DNA from: an uncultured Campylobacter sp.
GTDB lineage: Bacteria > Campylobacterota > Campylobacteria > Campylobacterales > Campylobacteraceae
Direction of reading: 5' to 3'
Assembly (NCBI GenBank): GCA_934728065.1
Contig: CAKVDW010000011.1
Location: 5,165 to 69,164 of the forward strand
Length of the DNA stretch: 64,000 nt
Numbering within the stretch: position 1 is the first letter of the stretch; the number at the start of each line of letters is the position of its first letter. This document shows, in pieces, positions 7,772 to 16,809 of the stretch. The translations under genes were made by a program, and so were the position numbers. A model generated the notes under the pieces. The model searched no databases. It was given only the letters and a program-made list of their open reading frames with translations, and was not told where the DNA came from.

Positions 7772-8847
7772 TAGTCTTTGGAAGCACAGGCAGTATAGGA
7801 CGCAACACCCTAGCCTTAGCTCAAAAATTTAAGCTCAAAATACGCGCTTTAAGCTGTGGCGAAAACATTCCTTTGCTCAATGAGCAAATTGAAAAATTTA
7901 AGCCTGAATTTGTTTGCATTAGCCAAAAGGCAGATAAAAGCGCGCTTAAATTTGACAAAAACCGCACCTTTGTGGGACAAAGTGGGCTTGAAGAGCTTTT
8001 ACAAAGCTGTGATGATGAACTTGTGGTTAATGCCATAGTCGGTTTTGCAGGACTTAGAGCCAGCTTAAAAACAAAAGAACTTGGCAAAAAGCTTGCTTTG
8101 GCAAACAAAGAAAGTCTTGTTGTGGCGGGTAAGTTTTTAAAAGGGGCGAAGATTGCGCCCATAGACAGCGAACACAGCGCCTTAAATTTCTTACTCAAAG
8201 GGCGTAAAAATGAAATTTCAAAGCTTTTTATCACCGCAAGTGGCGGGGCTTTTTTTAAATTTAAGCTCAAAGATTTAGCCTGTGTAACGCCTGCTATGGC
8301 TTTAAAACACCCAAATTGGTCAATGGGAAATAAAATCACCATAGACAGCGCAACTATGGCAAACAAGCTTTTTGAAATCATCGAAGCCTATCATCTCTTT
8401 GATTTTAAAGATATAGACGCTTTAATCGAACCAAAGAGCTTAATCCACGCCCTATGTCAGTTTAAAGACGGCGGAACGAGCGCGTATTTTTCAAAAACTG
8501 ATATGAAATTAGCCATTTCACAAGCTATTTTTGAAAAAAATACAAGACAAATCACACAAAACCTTGACTTTATTACCATTTCTAGTTTAAAATTACACAA
8601 GATAAGTGTAAAGAAGTATCCCATTTTTTCACTCAAAAGCGCTTTGCTTGATAATGCGGACTTAGGCGTGTTGATAAATGCGGCAAATGAAGTGATGGTG
8701 CAAAGGTTTTTGAATGGAAAATGCGGCTTTTTAGACATTGCTGGAGGAATTTTCGATACGCTCAATCACTTTGGTGAGCCTAAAATAAAAGCCTTAGAAC
8801 AGGTTTTTGAATTTGATACCAAAGTAAAAGAATTTTTGAAAGGATAG
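7768..8847 (+). CDS. dxr: 1-deoxy-D-xylulose 5-phosphate reductoisomerase
   Basis: A 359-residue enzyme for the second step of the MEP isoprenoid pathway. It shows the NADPH-binding [11 protein letters not shown] at 5-15, [10 protein letters not shown], and the metal and substrate residues DSEHSAL, followed by [20 protein letters not shown]. The length is a little short because the N-terminus starts directly at the Rossmann strand. The ATG overlaps the cdsA stop. The pathway's first enzyme, dxs, is in the same window at 52.7-54.6 kb. Confidence 0.97.
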   Translation: MIVFGSTGSIGRNTLALAQKFKLKIRALSCGENIPLLNEQIEKFKPEFVCISQKADKSALKFDKNRTFVGQSGLEELLQSCDDELVVNAIVGFAGLRASLKTKELGKKLALANKESLVVAGKFLKGAKIAPIDSEHSALNFLLKGRKNEISKLFITASGGAFFKFKLKDLACVTPAMALKHPNWSMGNKITIDSATMANKLFEIIEAYHLFDFKDIDALIEPKSLIHALCQFKDGGTSAYFSKTDMKLAISQAIFEKNTRQITQNLDFITISSLKLHKISVKKYPIFSLKSALLDNADLGVLINAANEVMVQRFLNGKCGFLDIAGGIFDTLNHFGEPKIKALEQVFEFDTKVKEFLKG

Positions 8848-8848
8848 G

Positions 8849-10237
8849 ATGAAAAAAATTATCTTATTAATATTTTTTATAAATTTTGCTTGCAGTTTGG
8901 AATTTACTGTGAGTGAAAATGGCAAAAGCCTTGATGATAACAACACCATTTTAATCTTTGGTGGCATACAAGGAGATGAGCCAGGTGGCTTTCACGCGGC
9001 AAGCTTGCTTATAAGTGATTATAATATCACTAAAGGCAAAATCATCGTTGCGCCAAATTTAGCCTTTGACAGCATTATCAAAAGAAACCGCGGTGTTAAG
9101 GGCGATTTAAACAGAAAATTTGCTAAATTAAGCAAAGATGACCCTGATTATGAGACTGTTCAAAGGATTAAAAACCTCATCTTGTTGCCTGAGGTTGGAA
9201 TGGTGCTTAATCTGCACGATGGCTGGGGTTTTTACCGCCCTACTTTCATTGATGAGATGAAAAATCCTAAACGATGGGGCAACTCAAGTGTCATTGACAC
9301 CAAAGAAATCAACGCTAGCAAATACAAAGAGCTTGAGGATATTGCTAAAAACGCTGTTGATGATATAAATTCCAAGCTCATAGACCAAAAACACGCTTAT
9401 TATCTTAAAAACACCAAAACAGAAGAAGTGGCTGATACTGAAATGCTTAAAGCCCTAACCTACTTTGTTATCTCAAACAACAAAGCCGCCTTTGCTAATG
9501 AGGCGAGTAAAAATTTGCCTGTGAATTTAAGGGTGTATTATCATTTAGTGGCTATTGAAAACTATTTAAAAACGGCTGGCATTGAGTTTGAACGAGGTTT
9601 TGAGCTTAGCCCTGAGGGCGTGAGAAAGGTTATTGATACTGAACTTGATGTGAAACTTTTTGCAAACAAAACTTTATTGCACCTTCATTTGCCAAGACAA
9701 AGCATTAACTACTTGCCCTTTCCTGTGTCAAGAAAGTTTGATTACAACACCAGCAACGAGCTTACCGCAGTGGTAGCGGATACAAATTCCTTTTTCGTGC
9801 AGTATGGCAACCGCTTTCAAACCAGAATTTACCCTGAATACCTTGAATTTTCAGATGCTTTTAATGATTTTTTAATGATTGTTGATGGGGAGCAAAAACT
9901 TGTGCCTTTTGCGAGTAAGGTTGGGGTGAAAAAGAACTTTATGATACCTAAAATCAAAGGTGTGCGGGTTAATGTCATAGGACTTGATGTAGGACGCGAT
10001 GAAAGCGGGATTGAGATAGAAAGGGAAAAAATGTTGCCTCAATTTTCCATTGATTTAGCGGGTAAAATTTTTCGCGTGGAATTTTATGAGTTAAGAGGGG
10101 CAAATTTAGAACAAAGAGTAAGCAATGAAACCTTTAGCAAAACCGTTAAAAACGCTCCGCAAATTCCAGCTCACATTTATGCTAAGGCAAGAGAAAAGGA
10201 TAAATTTTTAGGCTCAATCCTCGTGGAATTTGAATGA
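8849..10237 (+). CDS. pgp1: Peptidoglycan DL-carboxypeptidase Pgp1 (cell-shape determinant)
   Basis: A 462-residue secreted M14-type metallopeptidase (signal peptide MKKIILLIFFINFACS). Family knowledge: C. jejuni Pgp1 and H. pylori Csd4 trim tripeptides to dipeptides in peptidoglycan and are needed for helical shape. The zinc site follows the unusual Csd4 pattern, with Gln41 and Glu44 in GGIQGDEPGG and His124 in VLNLHDGWGFY, where a standard M14 enzyme has His in the first position. It lies one base after dxr and overlaps tsaD by four bases, matching the C. jejuni order. The C-terminal half (about 250-460) corresponds to accessory domains. Confidence 0.93.
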   Translation: MKKIILLIFFINFACSLEFTVSENGKSLDDNNTILIFGGIQGDEPGGFHAASLLISDYNITKGKIIVAPNLAFDSIIKRNRGVKGDLNRKFAKLSKDDPDYETVQRIKNLILLPEVGMVLNLHDGWGFYRPTFIDEMKNPKRWGNSSVIDTKEINASKYKELEDIAKNAVDDINSKLIDQKHAYYLKNTKTEEVADTEMLKALTYFVISNNKAAFANEASKNLPVNLRVYYHLVAIENYLKTAGIEFERGFELSPEGVRKVIDTELDVKLFANKTLLHLHLPRQSINYLPFPVSRKFDYNTSNELTAVVADTNSFFVQYGNRFQTRIYPEYLEFSDAFNDFLMIVDGEQKLVPFASKVGVKKNFMIPKIKGVRVNVIGLDVGRDESGIEIEREKMLPQFSIDLAGKIFRVEFYELRGANLEQRVSNETFSKTVKNAPQIPAHIYAKAREKDKFLGSILVEFE

Positions 10238-11241
10238 AAAGGCTGATTTTAGCCATAGAAAGCTCTTGTGATGACAGCTCTATTGCTCTTATTGACAAAA
10301 ACAGCCTTGAATGCCTTTTTCACAAAAAAATTTCTCAAGAACTAGAACACACCAAATTCGGCGGTGTTGTGCCTGAACTTGCCGCAAGACTCCACACCAC
10401 AGCCTTACCAAACATTTTACAGCAGTGTAAGGCTCATTTTAACGAACTTTGCGCCGTTGGTGTTACAAATGAACCCGGTCTTAGCGTGAGTTTGCTTGGC
10501 GGTATAACTATGGCAAAGACTCTGTGCGCTTCTTTAAATGTGCCTCTTATTGCTGTAAATCACCTTTTAGGGCATATTTATTCACTCTTTCTTACCCAAA
10601 AGGCTCGCACTGATATGGGCGTGCTTTTGGTAAGTGGCGGGCATACAATGCTTATAAACATAGACAAAAAGGGCTTTTTGAATTTAATTGCCAGCACAAA
10701 TGATGATAGCTTTGGCGAAAGCTTTGACAAGGTCGCTAAAATGCTAGGGCTTGGTTACCCAGGTGGCTTGGTGCTTGAAAAACTCGCCCAAAAAGCTGAA
10801 CTTAAAAATTTAAACTTTCCCGTGCCTTTGAAAAAAAACAAGTCATTAGAATTTAGCTTTTCTGGGCTTAAAAACGCTGTTCGGCTTGAAATTTCAAAGC
10901 ATTTAAAGCTTGATGAGGCTCAAAAAAGCGAAATCGCCTTTGCCTTTGAAGAAGCAAGCACGGCTCATCTCATCGACAAAACCGAACTTGCTTTTAAGCA
11001 GTTTAAATTCAAGCATTTTGGCGTTGTGGGTGGAGCAAGCGCGAATTTAAAACTACGCTCCAAACTTAAAGTCCTTTGTTCTCATTATGAATGTGAGCTT
11101 TTGCTTACTCCGCTTGAATTTTGTGCTGATAATGCCCTAATGATAGCGCGCGCAGCTTGTGAGCTTTATGAGAGGGGCGAATTTGTAGGCATAGATGAAA
11201 ATATACTCAACCCCAAAAATAAAAATCTTTTTCGCCTTTAA
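10234..11241 (+). CDS. tsaD: tRNA N6-adenosine threonylcarbamoyltransferase
   Basis: A 335-residue TsaD/Gcp/Kae1 protein, catalytic subunit of t6A37 formation in tRNAs that read ANN codons. It has the ASKHA phosphate loop ESSCDDSSIAL (8-18), the metal-binding VNHLLGHIYSLF (about 108-119), LLVSGGHT and FGVVGGASAN. Full length for the family. The start overlaps the pgp1 stop (ATGA). It is the last gene read through from the rqcH-like promoter before ctsG, which has its own -10 box. Confidence 0.97.
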   Translation: MKRLILAIESSCDDSSIALIDKNSLECLFHKKISQELEHTKFGGVVPELAARLHTTALPNILQQCKAHFNELCAVGVTNEPGLSVSLLGGITMAKTLCASLNVPLIAVNHLLGHIYSLFLTQKARTDMGVLLVSGGHTMLINIDKKGFLNLIASTNDDSFGESFDKVAKMLGLGYPGGLVLEKLAQKAELKNLNFPVPLKKNKSLEFSFSGLKNAVRLEISKHLKLDEAQKSEIAFAFEEASTAHLIDKTELAFKQFKFKHFGVVGGASANLKLRSKLKVLCSHYECELLLTPLEFCADNALMIARAACELYERGEFVGIDENILNPKNKNLFRL

Positions 11242-11244
11242 ATA

Positions 11245-11253
11245 TGCTACAAT
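11245..11253 (+). promoter_or_regulatory. Extended -10 promoter of ctsG
   Basis: TGCTACAAT is an extended -10 box lying a few bases past the tsaD stop codon. Transcription from about 11260 would give a short leader carrying AAAAAAGGAAGAG ahead of the ATG at 11277. Confidence 0.6.
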
Positions 11254-11276
11254 GTCAAAATAAAAAAGGAAGAGTA

Positions 11277-11846
11277 ATGAAAGCAGGATTTACCATACTT
11301 GAGCTTATCTTTGTCATCATCATACTTGGCATTTTAGCCGCCATAGCCCTGCCAAGACTTGGCGCAAGTAAAGATGAAGCCGAAGTGAGCAAGGCTTTAA
11401 GCAATCTTAAAACAGTCATCACCGACATAAGCACTTATAGCTTAAAAAACGACAGCCTATCAAACACGGCAGCGATGAGCAATGTTTCAGGGCTTGAAAA
11501 TGTGGATTTGAGTAATTTTACAGGCACAAAAGAGGTTGGCTTTAAGGTTGGAAATGATGAAAGGTGCATTCGCCTTGTCTTTGTGAATGAAAGCAATGCC
11601 TTAAGCTTCGCTCTAGCCACAAACGACACCACTAAAACCTTGATAGAAAACCTAGCCAAAGCGCAAAATCAAAACAGCAAAAACCCAAATGATGCTGGGG
11701 CAAAAGCAGCCGTGCAAAATGCCACAAACGCCCTTTTAAACGCTGATTTAACCAGCACTTCTTCAAACAAAGCCTGCGTAAGCTTAAGCACTTCGCAATC
11801 TTTTAAAAGTTTAGCAAACAAAAACTATGTGATTTTGGGGAATTAA
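11277..11846 (+). CDS. ctsG: Pseudopilin-like competence/secretion protein CtsG
   Basis: A 189-residue protein with a type IV prepilin leader: MKAGFTILELIFVIIILGIL, cut between Gly4 and Phe5, Glu at mature position 5, then a hydrophobic helix. Epsilonproteobacterial pseudopilins of this kind take part in natural transformation; the neighbourhood (after tsaD and pgp1) matches ctsG of C. jejuni. I chose the ATG at 11277 because it has a good ribosome site and puts the leader at the usual length; an upstream in-frame ATG at 11244 would add 11 residues. Two Cys (in DERCIRL and NKACVS) could form a disulfide. Confidence 0.85.
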   Translation: MKAGFTILELIFVIIILGILAAIALPRLGASKDEAEVSKALSNLKTVITDISTYSLKNDSLSNTAAMSNVSGLENVDLSNFTGTKEVGFKVGNDERCIRLVFVNESNALSFALATNDTTKTLIENLAKAQNQNSKNPNDAGAKAAVQNATNALLNADLTSTSSNKACVSLSTSQSFKSLANKNYVILGN

Positions 11847-11861
11847 AATTCGGGCATAAAA

Positions 11862-11884
11862 AAAGCCAAGCTAGGCTTGGCTTT
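11862..11884. terminator. Perfect 10-bp hairpin, bidirectional terminator
   Basis: AAAGCCAAGC, a TAG loop, then GCTTGGCTTT. The stem is flanked by A and T runs and lies between the convergent ctsG and Sel1-like genes, so it can end both transcripts. Confidence 0.85.
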
Positions 11885-11964
11885 AAGCAATATTTTTGAA
11901 AAGATTCAACTCTTATATCGGCAAAAGAAAAAAGCACTTTATACTTTTTTTAAAAATTTATGCT

Positions 11965-12483
11965 TTAAAATTTAAAACCCTCATCAAGCCTTTTTGCCAT
12001 TTGCTCAACGCTTAAGTTTTTAACAAAGCAAAGCTCTTGCGCCCCGCCCTTACAAGCTCTAATGAAATACTGCCTCGCCCTTTTAACATCAGCTTTTACC
12101 CTCACACCGCCAACGGACTTTGCAAAAAGATAAATCTGCCCCAAATCCTTACAGTTAAAATTCAAATCACAAGCCCTTTTGTAATAATACATAGCCTTTG
12201 AGTGCTTTTTATCTTTATCATAAAATTTTCCAAGCTCACTACAAGCTGAAGCCTTTTGAGCTTTGTTGCACTGCGTTTTAAGGGCATTTTCATCTTCTTT
12301 GTCATTGCTTAAAATTTGACCTTGCTCATAAAGGGTGGGATTTGTGCTTTGATTTTGCTCTTGTAATTTTTCATCAATTTCTGCCGAACAAGCTCTCATC
12401 AAGGCTAAAATAATAAAGGCAAGGGCGATTAAAATCGCGCTTAAGTTCTTTTTTTTCTTTAAGAATTTAAGTAAATTTTTCAT
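11965..12483 (-). CDS. Membrane-anchored Sel1-like repeat protein
   Basis: About 172 residues from the ATG at 12483, with a basic N-terminus and one membrane helix (NLSAILIALAFIILALMRAC). The exported part has Cys-paired Sel1/TPR-like repeats (ACSELGKFYDKDKKHSKAMY and the next repeat near KRARQYFIRACKGG), as in Helicobacter/Campylobacter cysteine-rich proteins. Such proteins usually act as protein-binding scaffolds; the partner is unknown. A TTG 12 bases upstream could also serve as start. It follows the AAA+ ATPase gene almost directly, as Cj0376 follows Cj0377 in C. jejuni (from memory). Confidence 0.75.
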   Translation of the reverse strand: MKNLLKFLKKKKNLSAILIALAFIILALMRACSAEIDEKLQEQNQSTNPTLYEQGQILSNDKEDENALKTQCNKAQKASACSELGKFYDKDKKHSKAMYYYKRACDLNFNCKDLGQIYLFAKSVGGVRVKADVKRARQYFIRACKGGAQELCFVKNLSVEQMAKRLDEGFKF

Positions 12484-12484
12484 C

Positions 12485-14200
12485 TTATGCGCCAAAGCCT
12501 ACGATTTTAGCGTTGTCAAAACTTGAATTTAGCTCTTTTTGTATGCACTCTAAAAAGTCTTTCATCTTAAAGATGCCGTCCTTTGAAATGGCTGCTTTAA
12601 GTGCCGTGTTTTTCACTACCATTATGATTTGCGCTCCGCTTAACTCGTAATTTGCGACATTTTCAATGCTAAATTCATCATCAAAGCTCGCATTTTTAGG
12701 CAGTGCGCGTTGCCAAATCTCAACCCTGTCTTTATAATCTGGCTTTTTGAACTCTATCTTATACTCAAAACGCCTTGAAAATGCTGTGTCTAAACTTTCT
12801 AAAAAATTCGTTGTGGCGATGATAACGCCGTCAAATTTTTCAATTTGCTCTAAAAAGATATTTTGCATTTGGTTGTGCATTTTATCAGCCCCGCCTGAGC
12901 TTTCTACCCTTGTGCTTAAAAATTGGTCAGCTTCATTTAAAAGCAAAATAGGGCTTTGCTTGCAGTTTGCGGCTATGTTTTTGTAGGTGTCAAAGATTTT
13001 GCGGACATTTTGTTCGCTTTCGCCCACATATTTGCTTAAAATTTTAGAACAGTCAAAGCTCAAAACCGCCTTTTTCATCGACTTTGCAAGGCTTAAAGCG
13101 CTCATCGTCTTGCCCGTGCCAGCAGGTCCGTAAAAGATGATTTTCGCTTCAATGTTTTTGTTTGTCTTTATGCCCCAGCGGTGCAAGCGTTCAAGCACGG
13201 TTTTATCTTGTTGTTTGAGTATGTTTTGCAAAAGTTCTTTTGTTTTTTGTGGCATTATGACATCGTTTATATCGGTGTTTGGCTCGATAAGCTCGAAAAT
13301 ATCTTGCTCTTTTAGGGCTGTTTCAAGCTTGATTTTCTTGCCCTTTTTTGGCTCTTTGAAATTTACGATTCGCTCTAAAATTTCATCGCTCAAAAAAAAG
13401 TTTTTCACTATGTCGCCAAAGGGATTTAAAAACTCATCATAGTCGATAAGTCCCTTTTCATAGAGCTTTGAGCCTTCCTCAAGCAGGGCTTTGTTTTTAA
13501 CGCATTCCATTTTGTTTTGGCTAATAAGCGCACAAAGGGCGTTTATATCACAAGCATTGCCGCTTTCGCTATCTAGGGCGTATTCTTGTCTTAAAAGTGC
13601 CAGAAAAATGAGCTGTTCTTTTTCATTAAGGGCATTTTCTTTAAAAATTTCAGCAATTATATTATAAAATTTTGACCTTTTTAAGCGGTCTTTAATGTGC
13701 CTTTCAAGCTCTTTTACCTGCTCTTTTAGCTCATAATTTGGCAAAAAGGCAAGTCTTTGATAAATTTTAACCCGCTCAAATTCATCTTTTAAATACTCCA
13801 AAAAGTCCTCATAAGCACCCTTTTGCGACAAATTTAGATTTTGCGTGCCTTCTAAAAGCTGTAAAAAATGCTCGCTTAAGCTCACATCGCCTTGCAGTAA
13901 GGTTAAGAGTGAATTTGGCTTTTTGCCAAAGTCGTTATTTTTAAAAACGCTATAACTTTGAACGACAAAACCAAGCTCTATAAGGCGTTTAAGCTCATTT
14001 AAATGGTCTAAATACTCGTATTTATCGCCACCAAAAATGCTTACAAGTAGGCTAAAAACGCTAGTGCTTGAGCTTGCTTGTATGTAGTTTTGACAAAGCT
14101 CCCTTAAAATCAAAATCTCATTTTCACTACAACCCAAATTCTTAACAAATTTGCTTGTTTTAAACTCTTTAGCGCTTAAAAATTCTTTCAACTCATTCAC
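12485..14200 (-). CDS. AAA+ family ATPase with long N-terminal region
   Basis: A 571-residue cytoplasmic protein. Residues 1-320 are helical and of no family I recognise; 340-540 form a classical AAA module with Walker A GPAGTGKT at 358-365, a pore-loop-like KYVGESEQNVRKIF, ATTNFLESLDTAFSRRF (sensor 1 and arginine finger) and a C-terminal lid. The Walker B reads LLLNEADQ, with Asn422 in place of the usual Asp before Glu423, which may be a subgroup trait. Likely a remodeller or unfoldase; the substrate is unknown. It overlaps the upstream lipoprotein gene by four bases. Confidence 0.85.
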   Translation of the reverse strand: MNELKEFLSAKEFKTSKFVKNLGCSENEILILRELCQNYIQASSSTSVFSLLVSIFGGDKYEYLDHLNELKRLIELGFVVQSYSVFKNNDFGKKPNSLLTLLQGDVSLSEHFLQLLEGTQNLNLSQKGAYEDFLEYLKDEFERVKIYQRLAFLPNYELKEQVKELERHIKDRLKRSKFYNIIAEIFKENALNEKEQLIFLALLRQEYALDSESGNACDINALCALISQNKMECVKNKALLEEGSKLYEKGLIDYDEFLNPFGDIVKNFFLSDEILERIVNFKEPKKGKKIKLETALKEQDIFELIEPNTDINDVIMPQKTKELLQNILKQQDKTVLERLHRWGIKTNKNIEAKIIFYGPAGTGKTMSALSLAKSMKKAVLSFDCSKILSKYVGESEQNVRKIFDTYKNIAANCKQSPILLLNEADQFLSTRVESSGGADKMHNQMQNIFLEQIEKFDGVIIATTNFLESLDTAFSRRFEYKIEFKKPDYKDRVEIWQRALPKNASFDDEFSIENVANYELSGAQIIMVVKNTALKAAISKDGIFKMKDFLECIQKELNSSFDNAKIVGFGA

Positions 14201-14682
14201 CAGCTATCCTTTAGTGAAAATTTTATCCCAGCCTTTTTGTCCTCGAAAAAAACGACTCCATCGCAAAGCTTGTAAAAAAGTTCATAGTCTTTTTCAAGTA
14301 TATTTTGTTCATACCCGCAAGAGTTTTTTTTCAAATTTAAGCCCTTGTAAATAGGCTTTTTTGACAAAATATCGCTTAAAAAGTCCTCATAATGCGCATT
14401 TTGAAAGAATTGTTTGTTAAAGGTGCTTTTTAAGGCACATTTTGAATTCAGGCAAATCATCTTTTGCCCAACTTCTAGCGTAACGAGCGGTTGTCCTAGT
14501 TTATACACTTCTAGCCTTGTGCCATCTTCGTTTTTGTATAAAAATCCCGCTTCGCTGAGCTTGATTTGTGGGGATTTTAAGCTTATAAACACAGCTTTTG
14601 AGTCGCTAAATGAAGCCTTACTCGCACAGGCTGTAAAAAATGCTGCTGAAAATAAGATTAAAAAAGACAAAATTTTTTTCAC
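14197..14682 (-). CDS. Lipoprotein, function unknown
   Basis: A 161-residue protein with a lipoprotein signal peptide (MKKILSFLILFSAAFFTAC, Cys19). The mature part has four further Cys in the middle and C-terminal region (MICLNSKCALKS, NSCGYEQ, YKLCDG), suggesting disulfides. No known domain. Its ATGA overlap with the AAA+ ATPase gene indicates coupling; a homologue (Cj0375, from memory) has the same neighbour in C. jejuni. Confidence 0.8.
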   Translation of the reverse strand: MKKILSFLILFSAAFFTACASKASFSDSKAVFISLKSPQIKLSEAGFLYKNEDGTRLEVYKLGQPLVTLEVGQKMICLNSKCALKSTFNKQFFQNAHYEDFLSDILSKKPIYKGLNLKKNSCGYEQNILEKDYELFYKLCDGVVFFEDKKAGIKFSLKDSW

Positions 14683-14744
14683 ATTAAACCCTTGAATAAA
14701 GTCAAAATTTTAGCCAAATTTAGCTTAAAATTTGTAAAATCAAA

Positions 14745-15107
14745 CTATAAAGTTTTCATAAACTGCTTTGCGCTTAATGCCAAAAAAGCCGACTTTGAAA
14801 TGCCAAGAGAGTTGGAATAATGGGTGATTTCTTTTATCAAACTTTCTTTCATTGTTATTGTTACGGGTTTTGTGCTATCTTTAATGGCTTGTGGCTCTGG
14901 TATATAGTCTTTTGATTTAAGCATACTTTCTATAAGGCTTGGTAAAGCAGCTTTTAAGTCCTCTATCGCCTCAGCCTCGCTCGCTCCTGTGCCAAAAAGC
15001 ACGGCTTTATCCTCAAATTCTTTAAATTTAGCCATAAATCCGCCCTCATTGTCGCTAAAAACAATGATTTCGTAAGGTAAATTTAAATAATACTGTGCAT
15101 TTTTCAT
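14745..15107 (-). CDS. hicB: HicB-family antitoxin
   Basis: A 120-residue protein with the partial RNase H-like fold of HicB in the first 60 residues (YEIIVFSDNEGGFMAKFKEF and SEAEAIEDLKAALPSL) and a ribbon-helix-helix DNA-binding segment at the C-terminus (VTITMKESLIKEITHYSNSL then GISKSAFLALSAKQ). It would neutralise HicA and repress the operon. It lies three bases after hicA in the usual toxin-first order. Confidence 0.88.
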   Translation of the reverse strand: MKNAQYYLNLPYEIIVFSDNEGGFMAKFKEFEDKAVLFGTGASEAEAIEDLKAALPSLIESMLKSKDYIPEPQAIKDSTKPVTITMKESLIKEITHYSNSLGISKSAFLALSAKQFMKTL

Positions 15108-15109
15108 CT

Positions 15110-15337
15110 TTACTCCTTTGAAATAGCATCCAAAACAGCCTTAGTATAAACAGCATTCATAGGCTTTTTAAAAGGCAAGCAAATGTGCTTTGCTCCAGCC
15201 TTTGCAAAGGTATGGTGCGAACCCTTTTTAGAGTTTAGCTTATAGCCATTTAGTTCAAGCAATTTTTTCAAATCCTCAAAACTAGCGTTTTTGGGATTAT
15301 TTTTTAATTTCTGCTCTAATTTTTCTTTCACACTCAT
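15110..15337 (-). CDS. hicA: HicA-family mRNA interferase toxin
   Basis: A 75-residue HicA with a double-stranded-RNA-binding-like fold. The active-site region is SKKGSHHTFAKAG with His41/His42, and the family's hydrophobic strand and C-terminal helix (MNAVYTKAVLDAISKE) are intact, so the toxin looks functional. HicA cleaves mRNA independently of ribosomes. The pair is wedged between yajQ and the Cj0375-like lipoprotein, which I recall as closer neighbours in C. jejuni, so it is probably an insertion. Confidence 0.9.
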   Translation of the reverse strand: MSVKEKLEQKLKNNPKNASFEDLKKLLELNGYKLNSKKGSHHTFAKAGAKHICLPFKKPMNAVYTKAVLDAISKE

Positions 15338-15343
15338 ATTTAT

Positions 15344-15349
15344 ATTATA
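15344..15349 (-). promoter_or_regulatory. -10 box of hicAB, close enough for a leaderless message
   Basis: Read on the minus strand, TGGTATAAT is followed by ATAAAT and then the hicA ATG at 15337. The -10 ends six bases before the start codon, and no ribosome site is present, so hicA may be translated from a leaderless mRNA. HicB would be expected to bind here. Confidence 0.6.
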
Positions 15350-15384
15350 CCATAAAAGTATTTATTTTATACATATTTAAAGGG

Positions 15385-15876
15385 TTATTTTAAATTCTTA
15401 AAACTTATATTGAGTTCTAAATTTAACTCTTTTACAAGCTTCATCACGGCTTGCAAATCATCGATTTGCTTTGCGCTTACGCGAATTTCGTTGCCACGAA
15501 TTTGTGAGCTTACTTTAAGCTTGCTGTCCTTAATGGCTTTGTTGATTTTTTTGGCGTTTTCTCCGTCTATGCTGTCGTTGATTTTTAAATTTAGCTTTGC
15601 TAAAGCCCCGCTTGTTCTGCTTTGTTCTTGTATGGCGGCTGGGTTAATGCCTCTTTTGATGAGCTTTGAGATGAGTATATCCTTTAAAGGCTCGATTTTA
15701 CCTTCACTTGAGCTTGAAAGCGTAAAGATACTGTCCCTTTCATTCAGCTCAAATTCCGCCTGAACGCCCTTAAAATCATAGCGCGTTTCAAGCTCCTTTT
15801 TAGCTTGCTCCAAAGCGTTTTTAAGCTCCTGCACGCTTACCTCGCCGCTTATGTCAAAACTATGCTCACTTGCCAT
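15385..15876 (-). CDS. yajQ: YajQ family nucleotide-binding protein
   Basis: A 163-residue UPF0234/YajQ protein with the family start [28 protein letters not shown] and [18 protein letters not shown]. Homologues bind RNA or tRNA, and in Xanthomonas cyclic di-GMP; the role in Campylobacter is not established. Its start lies inside the last 11 bases of the upstream dehydrogenase gene, so the two are coupled (Cj0374-Cj0373 order, from memory). Confidence 0.93.
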   Translation of the reverse strand: MASEHSFDISGEVSVQELKNALEQAKKELETRYDFKGVQAEFELNERDSIFTLSSSSEGKIEPLKDILISKLIKRGINPAAIQEQSRTSGALAKLNLKINDSIDGENAKKINKAIKDSKLKVSSQIRGNEIRVSAKQIDDLQAVMKLVKELNLELNISFKNLK

Positions 15877-16807
15877 TTTTGCTCCATTCGACTAAATTTT
15901 CAAAAACCATTTTGATGAGTTTGTTCATCGACTCCTCGCTCGCAAAGGCTATGTGCGGAGTGATGATGAGATTTTGCTTGTTTTTGATACTTAAAAGTGG
16001 GTGATTTGCTCTCATCGGTTCGCTTTCAAGCACATCAAGGGCGGCTTTGAAAGGCTTTTTGTCAAGCATTAAGGCTAAATCCTCCTCATTTACTATGCCC
16101 CCACGCCCTACATTGATGAGTATTGCGCCCTCCTTTAACAAAGCCATTTCTTTTTGGGTGATGAGATTTTTGGTTTTGTCATTTAAAGGCGCGTGAATGC
16201 TGATAAAATCACAGCTTGAAAGCAAATCATTTAAAGGAAGTTGCTTAAATTCAGCGTTGTTGTTCGCCCCAGAAGTTGAGCTGTAAAAAACTTGCGCTCC
16301 AAAGGCTTGGGCTACCTTTGCTACTTCTTTGCCTATCGCGCCAAGCCCGATGATGCCGTATTTTTTGCCAAAAAGAGTGTAGGTTATGCGCGAAAAGTCT
16401 GTGAAAATGTCGCTCTTGCACCATTTGCCACTTTTGGTAAATTCATCATAATAAATGATTTCATTCAAAAAGGCAAAAAGCAGCGCAAAGGTATGCTGTG
16501 TAACGCTTTGCGTGGAGTAGCCAGCGACATTTTTCACCGCTATGCCCTTGCTTTTAGCATACTCAACGGCTATGTTGTTTGTGCCTGTGGCGGTTTCTAA
16601 AATGAGCTTTAAATTCGTGGCGTTTAGGACGGCTTCATCAAGCACGACCTTATTTACCATAGCCACATCAGCGTCCTTTAAACGCTCTATCACCTTGTCT
16701 TTGGGCGTTAAATCATAGCTCACAAAGTCCCCAAACTCCCTAAACGCGCTCAAATCAGCATTTCCCAAAGTCGCCGCGTCCAAACATACGATTTTAAGCT
16801 TACTCAT
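15866..16807 (-). CDS. D-2-hydroxyacid dehydrogenase (NAD-dependent)
   Basis: A 313-residue member of the D-isomer-specific 2-hydroxyacid dehydrogenase family. The NAD-binding loop is [20 protein letters not shown] (about 151-170), with [13 protein letters not shown] and the catalytic relay Arg/Glu/His visible in [15 protein letters not shown] and ITPHIAFA. The sequence resembles glycerate/hydroxypyruvate or lactate-type enzymes; the substrate cannot be told from sequence. It starts two bases after the glutathionylspermidine-synthase-like gene. Confidence 0.9.
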   Translation of the reverse strand: MSKLKIVCLDAATLGNADLSAFREFGDFVSYDLTPKDKVIERLKDADVAMVNKVVLDEAVLNATNLKLILETATGTNNIAVEYAKSKGIAVKNVAGYSTQSVTQHTFALLFAFLNEIIYYDEFTKSGKWCKSDIFTDFSRITYTLFGKKYGIIGLGAIGKEVAKVAQAFGAQVFYSSTSGANNNAEFKQLPLNDLLSSCDFISIHAPLNDKTKNLITQKEMALLKEGAILINVGRGGIVNEEDLALMLDKKPFKAALDVLESEPMRANHPLLSIKNKQNLIITPHIAFASEESMNKLIKMVFENLVEWSKNGK

Positions 16808-16809
16808 CT

